11,087 nucleotides of DNA from an uncultured Eubacterium sp. Its GTDB lineage: Bacteria > Bacillota > Clostridia > Lachnospirales > Lachnospiraceae. The stretch is from assembly GCA_900547255.1 (NCBI GenBank), contig URGC01000084.1, forward strand, positions 1 through 11,087, in the 5' to 3' direction. The position numbers were made by a program, and so were the translations under genes. Of the stretch, positions 1 through 7,506 are shown one piece after another; positions within the stretch are counted from its first letter, which is position 1, and each line of letters begins with the position of its first letter. The notes beneath the pieces are model-generated. The model did no database searches, had not been told where the DNA came from, and worked only from the letters and a program-made list of their open reading frames with translations.

Positions 1-56
1 GTATTTTGCCCCTTTGCTACCAGATTGCTACGTGCTTTGCACTCTCACAATCCACC

Positions 57-112
57 AAAAAGCTTCCTGTGCGTGCTGGCAATTACTACTGCCATCACAC
101 AGGAAGCTTTTT
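57..112 (-). terminator. Hairpin terminator of the ABC-marR operon
   Basis: A perfect 15-bp stem pairs 57-71 with 98-112. An inner TGGCA/TGCCA stem (77-81 with 90-94) extends it after a small internal loop. Read on the minus strand, the right arm ends in a T run, as in an intrinsic terminator. It lies 7 bases after the stop codon of the MarR gene, so it should end that operon. A T run is also present on the plus strand, so it may work in both directions for whatever lies left of the window. I recognise nothing in bases 1-56. Confidence 0.88.
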
Positions 113-118
113 ATATAA

Positions 119-571
119 CTACTTCACCTTCTCAGAACCCTCAATCGCCTCAATTATGTTATTCTCAATCTTTGATGAGATTTCACACAGCGTATTAAGC
201 TCCTCCTCTGTAATTCCCTTGCAGAACACATCATCTGTCATATTGAATATCTCGATAGCCTTATCTGCCATCTTCTCGCCATCTGGTGTCAGCGATATGT
301 TCCATGAGCGCCTGCTCTCAGGGTTGCTCTCTCTTTTGATAAGCCCTGCCTGTTCAAGCCTGTCAAGAGTTCTTGACATAGTAGCCACATCAAGAATACA
401 TATATCAGCAAGCTCCTTCTGCGTCATAACTCCCCTTTCACGCAGTTCCTTTAATATTCGTGGCTGTCCCTGACCTACGGTAAGACCTATATCCATTATA
501 TATGGTCTTACAAGCCTGCGTCTTAATAGTTCAACCCTGAAAAAAGCATTTCTTACATCCTCACGTTCCAT
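119..571 (-). CDS. MarR-family transcriptional regulator
   Basis: This is a 150-residue winged helix-turn-helix protein of normal MarR length. The core (about residues 36-98) has the expected order: a helix after QPRILKEL, the HTH segment QKELADICILDVATMSRTLD (51-70), then RLEQAGLIKR, and the wing with ESRRSW and the ISLTPDG strand (92-98). The terminal helices should form the dimer interface. MarR proteins bind short palindromes as dimers and often release DNA when they bind a small lipophilic or phenolic ligand, or are oxidised. It is the last gene of an operon with two ABC exporter genes, 14 bases after the second one stops. Its AAGGGGA ribosome site (578-584) sits 6 bases before the ATG. 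The likely role is ligand-responsive repression of its own exporter operon through the palindrome at 4256-4285; that link is inference. C60 and C118 are present, but nothing shows that they sense redox state. Confidence 0.92.
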   Translation of the reverse strand: MEREDVRNAFFRVELLRRRLVRPYIMDIGLTVGQGQPRILKELRERGVMTQKELADICILDVATMSRTLDRLEQAGLIKRESNPESRRSWNISLTPDGEKMADKAIEIFNMTDDVFCKGITEEELNTLCEISSKIENNIIEAIEGSEKVK

Positions 572-585
572 AATTAATCCCCTTC

Positions 586-2442
586 TTATTGCAATTCAAA
601 CTGACCTGTATAGAGCTGGTAATACCTGCCCTTCATGTCAAGCAGCTCCTCATGGCTTCCACGCTCTATTATATTGCCCTTCTCAAGCACCATGATAGCC
701 TTGGAATTCCTTACTGTTGAAAGTCTGTGTGCAATTACGAATACTGTCCTGTTCTCCATAATGGCATCCATTCCCTTCTCAATAAGCCTCTCCGTTCTTG
801 TATCTACTGAGCTTGTAGCCTCATCAAGAATAAGAACCGGTGGCTTGGCAACTGCCGCTCTCGCTATAGCAAGAAGCTGTCTCTGTCCCTGCGAAAGATT
901 GCTTCCATCGCCATATAACATAGTGTCATATCCATCTGGTAACATTCGTATAAATGTATCCGCATTCGCTATCACAGCGGCTTCACGAATCTGCTCATCT
1001 GTCGCCGACAGGTTGCCATATCTGATATTATCCGCTATCGTTCCAGTAAACAGATGCGTATCCTGAATAACCATAGCCATAGACCTTCTTAGGTCATCCT
1101 TTTTAATATCTGTGATATTAATTCCGTCATATGTAATTGTTCCCGATTGAATCTCGTAAAATCTGTTAATCAGATTGACAATAGTAGTCTTTCCTGCGCC
1201 AGTTGAACCTACAAATGCTATCTTCTGTCCCGGTTTTGCATACAATGACACTTTATTCAGGACATTTTTCTCAGGTGTGTATCCAAAATCAACATCATTG
1301 AATCTCACATCACCTTTAAGCTCAACATAATTAAAGCCTCCGTCAACAGGAACCTTCCATGCATATATTCCAGTATTCTCACTGCACTCACTAAAACTTC
1401 CGTCTGCATTTTTACTCACATTACAAAGTGTTACACGTCCCTCATCAATCTCTGGCTCTTCATCCATCATCTCAAATATACGCTCAGCACCTGACAGTGC
1501 AGATAACAGGAAATTAAGCTGCTGTGTGAACTGGTTAAGCGGCATTGCGCTCTGTCTTACATACACAAGGTAAGCTGACAGGCTTCCTAAGTCAAACAGC
1601 CCCTTAACAGTCATTATTCCACCTACACACGCTGACACTGCATAATTAAAGTATGACAGACTTACAATTGTTGGAATCATTCTGCCGGCATAGGCAAGAG
1701 CATCCGTTGACTCCCTGCGGTAATTCTCATTTAACTCACAGAACTGTTCATAGTTAACCTTTTCATGGTTGAAAACCTTGCATACCTTCTGACCTTCTGT
1801 CATCTCCTGCACAAAGCCATTAATCCTGCCAAGCTCTGCCTGCTGTCTCGTAAAATATTTCTTGCTTCTCTTAGTATTCATCTTGATAAATATAAACATG
1901 AGAATAAGGAACACTATAACAATAAGTGACAGCTTCACACTCAGCACCATCATCATTACAACTGTTCCGACAAGTGTTATGAAGCTCTGTATTATCATTG
2001 CAAAGCTGTTATTCATGGCTTCCTGCAAAGTATCGACATCATTCGTAAAGCGGCTCATAAGCTCGCCATGTGTATTAGTATCAAAATATTTCAATGGAAG
2101 CTTCTGGACATGCTCGAACAAGTCACTTCGTATCTCTTTAACAACCTTCTGTGATGTCTTGACCATAAGCCTGTTGTACAGAAGTGTCGCTGTCGCACCA
2201 CACGCATACATAACCGCCATCGCCATAACCGCCTTCACAAGCCCAGCCATATCTCCCGGCATAATGAATCTGTTAATCACTGGCTTTAAAAGGTATGTTC
2301 CTGTTATTCCAGCCATCGCACTTATAAATACAAGCACAGCAACCAAAGCAAATGCCCATTTGTGATGCCCCAGATATGTCATAAGATGTCTGACAGTCTT
2401 TTTCGCATCTTTAGGTCTTTTATATCCAACATATTTTGCCAT
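586..2442 (-). CDS. ABC exporter half-transporter, catalytic (consensus-site) subunit
   Basis: This 618-residue protein has an N-terminal six-helix transmembrane domain (about 28-325) fused to an ATP-binding domain (about 378-610), the type IV exporter layout. Walker A is G412-T419 (GSTGAGKT) and the Q-loop glutamine is Q460. Walker B is VLILDE with the catalytic glutamate E541, and the switch histidine is H572. The signature is LSQGQ (516-520) instead of LSGGQ. It therefore supplies a working Walker A, Walker B and H-loop but a degenerate signature, the exact complement of the gene before it. Together they should form one active and one degenerate ATP site, as in BmrC/BmrD or TM287/TM288. 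A linker of roughly 40 residues (about 334-375), with C340 and C353, sits between the two domains. The ATG overlaps the previous stop codon (TAATG), which implies translational coupling. The substrate is unknown; drug or lipid export is most likely. Confidence 0.95.
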   Translation of the reverse strand: MAKYVGYKRPKDAKKTVRHLMTYLGHHKWAFALVAVLVFISAMAGITGTYLLKPVINRFIMPGDMAGLVKAVMAMAVMYACGATATLLYNRLMVKTSQKVVKEIRSDLFEHVQKLPLKYFDTNTHGELMSRFTNDVDTLQEAMNNSFAMIIQSFITLVGTVVMMMVLSVKLSLIVIVFLILMFIFIKMNTKRSKKYFTRQQAELGRINGFVQEMTEGQKVCKVFNHEKVNYEQFCELNENYRRESTDALAYAGRMIPTIVSLSYFNYAVSACVGGIMTVKGLFDLGSLSAYLVYVRQSAMPLNQFTQQLNFLLSALSGAERIFEMMDEEPEIDEGRVTLCNVSKNADGSFSECSENTGIYAWKVPVDGGFNYVELKGDVRFNDVDFGYTPEKNVLNKVSLYAKPGQKIAFVGSTGAGKTTIVNLINRFYEIQSGTITYDGINITDIKKDDLRRSMAMVIQDTHLFTGTIADNIRYGNLSATDEQIREAAVIANADTFIRMLPDGYDTMLYGDGSNLSQGQRQLLAIARAAVAKPPVLILDEATSSVDTRTERLIEKGMDAIMENRTVFVIAHRLSTVRNSKAIMVLEKGNIIERGSHEELLDMKGRYYQLYTGQFELQ

Positions 2443-4169
2443 TACAAATCAGCTCCTTCCTTCTGTGATTCATATATCTCCTGATATATCTTATTGCCAG
2501 CAAGAAGGCTCTCATGTGTGCCTATCGCATTAATCTTACCATTGTCAAGAATTATAATCTGGTCAGCATGTCTTACTGACGATATTCTCTGCGCTATGAT
2601 TATCTTAGTCATATCTGGCAGCTTTTCGGCAAGTCCCTGTCTTATCTTAGCTTCCGTTGCAGTATCAACTGCACTTGTTGAATCATCAAGAATAAGAATC
2701 TTAGGCTTTTTAAGAATTGCCCTGGCTATACATATTCTCTGCTTCTGTCCACCAGATACATTGACACCGCCCTGTCCCATCTCTGTCTCATATCCGTTAT
2801 CAAGACGGTCTATAAATTCATCGACACACGCTATATGACATGCCTGTTCAATCTCTTCCATTGATGCATTTTCATCACCCCATCTAAGGTTAGATAAAAG
2901 CGTACCCGAAAACAATGTATTCTTCTGAAGTACCATAGCAACCGAGTCTCTTAGATGCTCCAGCGTATATTCAGACACTTTTCTTCCATCAATCTTAATT
3001 GTTCCACGGCTCGCATCATACAGCCTTGGAATAAGCTGTACAAGCGAGGTCTTTGCAGAACCAGTCTGACCTATAATTCCTACCGTCTGCCCCGGTTCTA
3101 TATGAAATGTTATATCCTCAAGCACATACTCTTTTGCATCTGGTCTATATTTAAACCACACATGGTCAAATTCAACCTCGCCGCGCTCAACTAATACCCC
3201 ACTGGCATTGTCGTCTGTCATATCAACCTTTTCATCTATTACTTCCATTATTCTCGCGCCAGATGCAAGAGAACGCGTCATAAGAAGGAATACATTAGAC
3301 ATCATCATAAGAGAATTAAGTATTACAAGGACATAGCTTAAAAAGCTCGTGAGCTGTCCAATCATAAGCTCGCCCTGATTAACCAGATAACCTCCATATA
3401 AAAGAAGGCAGATTATTGTACTATACATGACATACTGCATAGCTGGCATGTTAAGCACTGCTGTCTTAAATGCTTTCTCTGACTGGTTCTTTAACTCGCT
3501 GTTGACCTCATCAAATCTTGCGATCTCATAATCGCCCCTGACATACGCCTTTACAACTCTTATAGCTGTAAGATTTTCCTGAATTGTCCTGTTAACCATA
3601 TCAATTGCGTACTGCATTTTTGAGTACAGCGGTCTTATATTAATGATTATCACTATAAGAAGACACGCAAGTACTGGCAGTGCCACAAGGAACACTAATG
3701 CAAGTCTGGCATTAATAGAAAACACAATTGACGTTGCCGCAATAAGCATAACTGGACTTCTTCCAAAAGGTCTCATGCCACTTGATATGGCATTCTGTAT
3801 ATTCGTTATATCACTTGTAAGCCTTGTCACAAGTGATGAAGTCCTGAAATGGTCCATATTCATAAATGAATATGACTGCAATTTGCTGTACTGGGTCTCC
3901 CTCAGATTAGCTCCAAGTCCCTGACCTGCTAACGCTGAAAATCTTGCACTTCCGATTCCGAATATCAGCGCAAGCACAGCACATAAAGCCATCAACAGCC
4001 CTCTCTTGATAATATACGTCTCATCGCCCTGTGCGACACCGACATCAATAAGGTCTGACATTATCATAGGCACAAGAAGTTCCAGAACAACTTCTATTCC
4101 TATACACAAGAGTGCCAGATACGCATATTTCCTGTACTGCTTCATATAAGAAAAGATTCTTCGTAACAT
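2442..4169 (-). CDS. ABC exporter half-transporter, degenerate-site subunit
   Basis: This 575-residue transmembrane-plus-ATPase exporter subunit is the first gene of the operon. The membrane domain covers about 15-300 and the nucleotide-binding domain about 330-560. Walker A reads GQTGSAKT (367-374), with Ala in place of the usual second Gly, and the Q-loop is Q415. The signature VSGGQ (471-475) is intact. Walker B is ILILDD, so the catalytic glutamate is replaced by D496, and the switch histidine is replaced by Q527 (IIIAQRIS). These changes mark the non-catalytic partner of a heterodimeric exporter. Its good signature completes the active site of the downstream subunit. A strong ribosome site (GGAGGA, 4176-4181) lies 6 bases before the ATG. 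The predicted promoter is at 4279-4306, giving a leader of about 100 bases. Substrate is not evident from sequence. Confidence 0.95.
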   Translation of the reverse strand: MLRRIFSYMKQYRKYAYLALLCIGIEVVLELLVPMIMSDLIDVGVAQGDETYIIKRGLLMALCAVLALIFGIGSARFSALAGQGLGANLRETQYSKLQSYSFMNMDHFRTSSLVTRLTSDITNIQNAISSGMRPFGRSPVMLIAATSIVFSINARLALVFLVALPVLACLLIVIIINIRPLYSKMQYAIDMVNRTIQENLTAIRVVKAYVRGDYEIARFDEVNSELKNQSEKAFKTAVLNMPAMQYVMYSTIICLLLYGGYLVNQGELMIGQLTSFLSYVLVILNSLMMMSNVFLLMTRSLASGARIMEVIDEKVDMTDDNASGVLVERGEVEFDHVWFKYRPDAKEYVLEDITFHIEPGQTVGIIGQTGSAKTSLVQLIPRLYDASRGTIKIDGRKVSEYTLEHLRDSVAMVLQKNTLFSGTLLSNLRWGDENASMEEIEQACHIACVDEFIDRLDNGYETEMGQGGVNVSGGQKQRICIARAILKKPKILILDDSTSAVDTATEAKIRQGLAEKLPDMTKIIIAQRISSVRHADQIIILDNGKINAIGTHESLLAGNKIYQEIYESQKEGADL

Positions 4170-4213
4170 CTATGCTCCTCCGTTATAATTTAGAATTTTA
4201 TATTCCATATGCC

Positions 4214-4243
4214 CTATATACAGCCATATACAGGATATAACAG
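4214..4243. repeat. Three phased ~10-bp repeats in the ABC operon leader
   Basis: CTATATACAG (4214-4223), CCATATACAG (4224-4233) and GATATAACAG (4234-4243) follow one another directly, with a 10-base period. They lie in the predicted untranslated leader of the ABC operon, between the palindrome and the first start codon. The flanks carry ATATGCC on both sides (4208-4214 and 4248-4254). On the transcript, CAGG and CCTG in this stretch could pair across a 9-base loop, so an RNA hairpin is possible. No function is known to me. Confidence 0.5.
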
Positions 4244-4255
4244 CCTGATATGCCA

Positions 4256-4285
4256 ATACAATAGTTGCATATGCAATTATTGTAT
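4256..4285. promoter_or_regulatory. 30-bp palindrome, probable MarR operator
   Basis: Arms 4256-4270 and 4271-4285 are reverse complements at 14 of 15 positions (only 4264/4277 fail). The centre is the perfect 12-mer TTGCATATGCAA (4265-4276). It covers the predicted -10 box and start site of the ABC-marR operon, where a repressor would block RNA polymerase. MarR dimers bind palindromes of about this size, and the operon encodes a MarR protein, so autoregulation is the natural reading. The binding itself is inferred. Confidence 0.72.
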
Positions 4286-4306
4286 ATCTCATATTTTAAA
4301 AGTCAA
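4279..4306 (-). promoter_or_regulatory. Sigma-A-type promoter of the ABC-marR operon
   Basis: On the minus strand TTGACT (4306-4301) is followed after 16 bases by TACAAT (4284-4279). Each box matches the consensus at 5 of 6 positions. The start of transcription would fall near 4272, at the centre of the palindrome. The spacing is one base shorter than ideal. Confidence 0.65.
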
Positions 4307-4453
4307 GCATGTTATTGTAATTTAGAATAATTTTTTAGTCAACGATGTATCTGGCATTATCATTTAATTGTTAATTGGTTATTTTTATATAGCCAGCTTT
4401 ATTGTAGAGTATCATCAACACGTGTGAATACAACATGAATGGAGATTAAATAT

Positions 4454-5326
4454 ATGTCATCAAGATATGAATTAAACAAAGAACTTGCACAGATGTTAAA
4501 GGGTGGTGTCATCATGGATGTAACAACACCAGAACAGGCTAAGATTGCAGAAGCTGCTGGAGCATGCGCTGTAATGGCACTTGAGAGAATCCCAGCCGAC
4601 ATAAGAGCTGCCGGTGGTGTATCACGTATGAGTGACCCTAAGATGATTAAGGGAATTCAGGATGCTGTAACTATTCCAGTTATGGCAAAATGCAGAATCG
4701 GACATTTTGCAGAGGCACAGATTCTTGAAGCTATAGAGATAGACTACATTGACGAGAGCGAAGTTCTTTCTCCTGCTGATGATGTATACCATATCGACAA
4801 GCATCAGTTCAAAGTTCCATTTGTATGTGGAGCCAAGGACCTTGGCGAAGCTTTAAGACGTATCGCTGAGGGTGCTTCAATGATACGTACTAAGGGTGAA
4901 CCGGGAACTGGTGATGTTGTTCAGGCTGTTCGTCATATGCGTGCGATGAACTCTGAAATCAGACGTGTACAGAATTTAAGGGAAGATGAACTCTTTGAGG
5001 CAGCCAAGCAGCTTCAGGTTCCATACGACTTACTCAGGTATGTCCATGATAATGGCAGACTTCCAGTTGTCAACTTTGCAGCCGGCGGTGTAGCAACACC
5101 TGCTGATGCAGCCCTTATGATGCAGCTTGGCGCAGAAGGCGTATTCGTAGGTTCTGGTATATTCAAGTCTGGTAATCCTGCAAAACGTGCTGCTGCCATT
5201 GTTCAGGCTGTAACTAACTACAATGATGCCAAACTCCTTGCTGAGTTATCAGCAGACCTCGGAGAGGCTATGGTAGGAATTAATGAAAATGAGATAGCAC
5301 TTCTTATGGCTGAGAGGGGGAAATAG
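4454..5326 (+). CDS. pdxS: Pyridoxal 5'-phosphate synthase subunit PdxS (Pdx1)
   Basis: PdxS is the synthase subunit of the ribose 5-phosphate-dependent vitamin B6 pathway. It combines ribose 5-phosphate, glyceraldehyde 3-phosphate and ammonia from PdxT into PLP. The protein has 290 residues, normal for the family, and is a complete TIM barrel. Visible landmarks are the N-terminal GGVIMDV with D22, ERIPADIRAAGGVSRM (44-59), the Schiff-base lysine K79 in VMAKCRIGH, the second catalytic lysine K147 in RTKGEPGTG, and the phosphate-binding FAAGGVATPADAA and FVGSGIFKS segments. An upstream in-frame ATG at 4439 exists. The ATG at 4454 is preferred because GGAG (4441-4444) lies 9 bases before it and the protein then begins at the family's usual position. 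pdxT follows after 3 bases. Twelve PdxS and twelve PdxT subunits normally assemble in the cytoplasm. Confidence 0.98.
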   Translation: MSSRYELNKELAQMLKGGVIMDVTTPEQAKIAEAAGACAVMALERIPADIRAAGGVSRMSDPKMIKGIQDAVTIPVMAKCRIGHFAEAQILEAIEIDYIDESEVLSPADDVYHIDKHQFKVPFVCGAKDLGEALRRIAEGASMIRTKGEPGTGDVVQAVRHMRAMNSEIRRVQNLREDELFEAAKQLQVPYDLLRYVHDNGRLPVVNFAAGGVATPADAALMMQLGAEGVFVGSGIFKSGNPAKRAAAIVQAVTNYNDAKLLAELSADLGEAMVGINENEIALLMAERGK

Positions 5327-5329
5327 AAC

Positions 5330-5884
5330 ATGGCTGTTGGCATTCTGGCTCTTCAGGGAGCATTTGCAGAGCATGCCGCCATGCTTGACAGATTAGGCGT
5401 AGAACATTTCGAGATAAGAAAAGCTTCTGACCTTGACAATCCAATGGATCACCTTATTCTGCCCGGCGGCGAGAGCACTGTAATGAACAAATTGCTGCAT
5501 GCACTTAATCTATATCAGCCATTGAAGGAACGGATTGAATCAGGCATGCCTGTATTCGGAACATGCGCTGGCATGATTCTGCTTGCCAAAAATGTGGAAG
5601 ATGGAAATCCATGTTTTGCAACTATGGACATAGATGTGCAGCGTAACGCCTATGGAAGACAGCTTGGAAGCTTTCACACAGAGTCCTGTATGGATAACAT
5701 CGGCGACATCCCCATGACTTTCATACGTGCGCCGTATGCAAAATCAGTCGGAGATGATGCCGAAGTCCTTGCAACTGTCGATGGACGCATCGTTGCAGCC
5801 AGACAGAAAAACCAGCTTGTCACAGCATTTCATCCAGAACTGGATGACAATACTGCTGTGCATGAGTATTTTCTTAATATGTAA
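5330..5884 (+). CDS. pdxT: Pyridoxal 5'-phosphate synthase glutaminase subunit PdxT (Pdx2)
   Basis: This 184-residue class I glutamine amidotransferase hydrolyses glutamine and channels ammonia to PdxS. The N-terminus GILALQGAFAEH (4-15) and LPGGEST (44-50) match the family. The catalytic triad is C79 in FGTCAGM, then H168 and E170 in FHPEL. SFHTES (114-119) and FIRAP (131-135) are further family motifs. Length is slightly short of the usual 190 or so residues, but no motif is missing. The start is 3 bases after the pdxS stop, and the AGGGGG ribosome site (5315-5320) lies inside the last pdxS codons, so the two genes should be translated together in matched amounts. A strong hairpin follows 13 bases after the stop. 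Confidence 0.97.
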   Translation: MAVGILALQGAFAEHAAMLDRLGVEHFEIRKASDLDNPMDHLILPGGESTVMNKLLHALNLYQPLKERIESGMPVFGTCAGMILLAKNVEDGNPCFATMDIDVQRNAYGRQLGSFHTESCMDNIGDIPMTFIRAPYAKSVGDDAEVLATVDGRIVAARQKNQLVTAFHPELDDNTAVHEYFLNM

Positions 5885-5897
5885 AGAGCCACCTAAA

Positions 5898-5945
5898 AAT
5901 AAGCTGAAAAACCACAAATAATAGAATGTGGTTTTTCAGCTTATT
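5898..5945. terminator. Bidirectional terminator between pdxT and the GNAT gene
   Basis: A perfect 19-bp inverted repeat pairs 5898-5916 with 5927-5945 around a 10-base loop. A/T runs within the arms provide T tracts on both strands. It lies between the stop codons of two convergent genes (5884 and 5957), so it can end both transcripts. The T runs are inside the stem rather than after it, as is common for shared terminators. Confidence 0.9.
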
Positions 5946-5956
5946 ATAAATCTATA

Positions 5957-7168
5957 TCAGATATAGTCTGACACATATGGAACTTCATGAAATAAAATAT
6001 CATCAAGCCTGTCAATCGCAGCTCTTGTACCCTCAATCTTTCCCATATTCATAAGCTTCTCTGCTGTTTTATAGCCCATTAGAAGTGTTGTCAGCGTTCC
6101 TATTGTCATCTTAAGTGAATACTGTGGTTTTTCATCTGTAATAGAACATTTGCCTCTGTTAAAAGAAACCACAAATTTGCCGTTATTCCAGTCTAAAAGT
6201 TCATCTGTTATATCGAATTCAAATATCGCTGCCGGCTCATCCGGGTCACACACATATTTAGATATGAACTGCTCTATATCAATTATTCTTCCCATCGCAT
6301 ATGGCTTGATTGTCTCCTTGATATCGCTGTCATCAAGTTCAAATGCTATAGGCTCGCTGTAGTAATTGTTGCCGCGCACCTCATCAATCATCGAATCATG
6401 TGCATGGATGTACTCCCACAAGCCAAGCTGTGCCTCACGGTTAAGATAAATCATCTCTTTGATATGCATGATATCAGAGCTTATCAGGTAAACCATATAT
6501 CCACATGGCACGTCATTGGCAGAGTAATAGATGGCAACCATAGTGTCATCCTCATCCCATCTGAAATACTCTTCCCACGCGAGATTATTGCGGTAAAGGC
6601 ATCCGTGTGTCCTGTCGGCAAATCTTGAATGAAGCTCCTTGAACTGCTTGTCATCCCACGATACTCTGCGCACATATCCAGGCTCGCTTATCTTCTGTGG
6701 AATCTGTCTGTCCTTGATAACATATGTCATCTTGTTAGATATAATCTCCCAGCCAAGTCTTCGATACAGTGGAATTGAATACGGATACAGAAGCGCGAAA
6801 GGCTTGTTATTCTCCTTCATTCTTGTAAGGCTGTGTTTCATAAGATTTTTCATAATTCCATGCCCTGTATACTCAGGATACGTACATACACTTGTGACAA
6901 ATCCTACATTAAATCTCTGTCCATATACATTCATATCAAGCGGATATACCGCAAACTGCGCTACAAGCGTATCATCATCAAAACAGCCAAGGACATCTGC
7001 TCTCTCAAGCACCGGGAACTTTGACTGTGTAATCTCGTCATCCTTCCAGCCTGTCTCTGCAAGTTCCTGCTCTGTCACCTGAAATGCGTATCTAAGAAGC
7101 GCATTATACTGGTCTGCATCCTCAATTGTAAGTACTCTTGTCGTAAAATTATTCCTGTCTTTAGTCAT
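5957..7168 (-). CDS. Eis-like GNAT N-acetyltransferase
   Basis: This 403-residue protein has the Eis-type layout: an N-terminal GNAT fold (about 10-150), a second GNAT-like central region, and a C-terminal SCP2-like domain (about 310-400). The acetyl-CoA segment is VCTYPEYTGHGIMKNLM (94-110). In it T101 stands where many GNAT enzymes have Arg or Gln. LYRRLGW (134-140) matches the Eis/GNAT position of the active-site tyrosine (Y135 here). The free C-terminal carboxylate is a known catalytic element in Eis and the chain ends plainly here at DYI. Eis enzymes acetylate amines such as aminoglycosides or protein lysines, but many relatives have no known substrate. I start at ATG 7168 because AAGGGA (7178-7183) is 9 bases upstream; a TTG at 7177 would touch that site. 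It is the second gene after the 79-residue ORF, 33 bases apart, with no terminator between. Confidence 0.88.
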   Translation of the reverse strand: MTKDRNNFTTRVLTIEDADQYNALLRYAFQVTEQELAETGWKDDEITQSKFPVLERADVLGCFDDDTLVAQFAVYPLDMNVYGQRFNVGFVTSVCTYPEYTGHGIMKNLMKHSLTRMKENNKPFALLYPYSIPLYRRLGWEIISNKMTYVIKDRQIPQKISEPGYVRRVSWDDKQFKELHSRFADRTHGCLYRNNLAWEEYFRWDEDDTMVAIYYSANDVPCGYMVYLISSDIMHIKEMIYLNREAQLGLWEYIHAHDSMIDEVRGNNYYSEPIAFELDDSDIKETIKPYAMGRIIDIEQFISKYVCDPDEPAAIFEFDITDELLDWNNGKFVVSFNRGKCSITDEKPQYSLKMTIGTLTTLLMGYKTAEKLMNMGKIEGTRAAIDRLDDILFHEVPYVSDYI

Positions 7169-7201
7169 ACTAACCAATCCCTTACATGTTAATAGTTACA
7201 T

Positions 7202-7441
7202 TTATCTGCGTGAACCCATTCCACAGCCCATTCCCTGGTCTGCTTCATCTGGAATCTCTGATATATATCTTGCGTTAAATTCTTCATTAATCTGTGCTAT
7301 CTCTTTAGTTCCATCAATGTACTCACGGAAAAATTCCATAAGGTCAATTCCACTGTTCTCACAGCCTTCAACCTCTTCCCACTCCTTGATAAGCTGGATT
7401 CTCTCTGATTTAGTTGTATCTTTAATCAATGTACTCTTCAT
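7202..7441 (-). CDS. Small conserved-looking protein of unknown function (79 aa)
   Basis: I do not recognise a named family with confidence. The protein is acidic and probably helical over residues 10-60 (ERIQLIKEWEEVEG, LMEFFREYIDG, KEIAQINEEFNARY). It ends in a short tail, GMGCGMGSRR (70-79), with C73; C27 is the only other cysteine. There is no signal peptide or membrane segment. It reads like small cytoplasmic proteins I associate with Clostridia genomes, but this is memory only. Support for coding: near-consensus promoter at 7507-7535, plausible codon use, and a short gap to the GNAT gene, so the two are probably co-transcribed. The ribosome site is odd: AAGGA (7444-7448) ends only 2 bases before the ATG. 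An internal TTG at codon 5 is an alternative start. Confidence 0.75.
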   Translation of the reverse strand: MKSTLIKDTTKSERIQLIKEWEEVEGCENSGIDLMEFFREYIDGTKEIAQINEEFNARYISEIPDEADQGMGCGMGSRR

Positions 7442-7481
7442 AATCCTTGTATAAGCCCCGTGTTATTTATCAATTCTTAAT

Positions 7482-7496
7482 ATGCAAAATCTGCAT
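7482..7496. promoter_or_regulatory. Inverted repeat ATGCA-N5-TGCAT after the small-protein/GNAT promoter
   Basis: ATGCA (7482-7486) and TGCAT (7492-7496) form a dyad about 4 bases after the predicted transcription start near 7500. That position suits a repressor site. The repeat is short and in AT-rich DNA, so chance is a real alternative. Confidence 0.35.
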
Positions 7497-7506
7497 TTTA
7501 TATATT

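Larger units (their letters stand above)
4170..4453. other. Intergenic region between the ABC-marR operon and pdxST
   Basis: This is a 284-base AT-rich divergent region with no gene I can support. It holds the ABC operon promoter, the 30-bp palindrome and the phased repeats listed separately. An 11-base direct repeat TAATTTAGAAT occurs at 4186-4196 and 4318-4328, with no assigned role. For pdxS I find only a weak promoter candidate: TTTAAT at 4363-4368, 17 bases, then TATATA at 4386-4391. I see no riboswitch-like structure and no MocR/PdxR-type gene in the window. Confidence 0.6.

Noticed and set aside
1..56. Possible gene end or element at the left edge, with GCTAC repeated at short spacing
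   Set aside because: Too short and without any motif I recognise; cannot be assigned from this window.
6..473. 155-codon open frame on the plus strand opposite the MarR gene
   Set aside because: It runs through the terminator hairpin and antisense to a clear MarR gene, with low-complexity Ser/Ile/Leu content and no recognisable motif. It is an antisense shadow.
4418..4425. ACACGTGT palindrome just upstream of pdxS
   Set aside because: Only 8 bases, with no symmetric flanks and no matching regulator or second copy in the window; most likely chance.
4439..4453. Five extra N-terminal codons for pdxS from the ATG at 4439
   Set aside because: The GGAG ribosome site lies inside this stretch and is well spaced for the ATG at 4454, which also gives the family's normal N-terminus.
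7169..7177. TTG start for the GNAT gene at 7177
   Set aside because: The AAGGGA ribosome site would abut the TTG, whereas it is 9 bases from the ATG at 7168.
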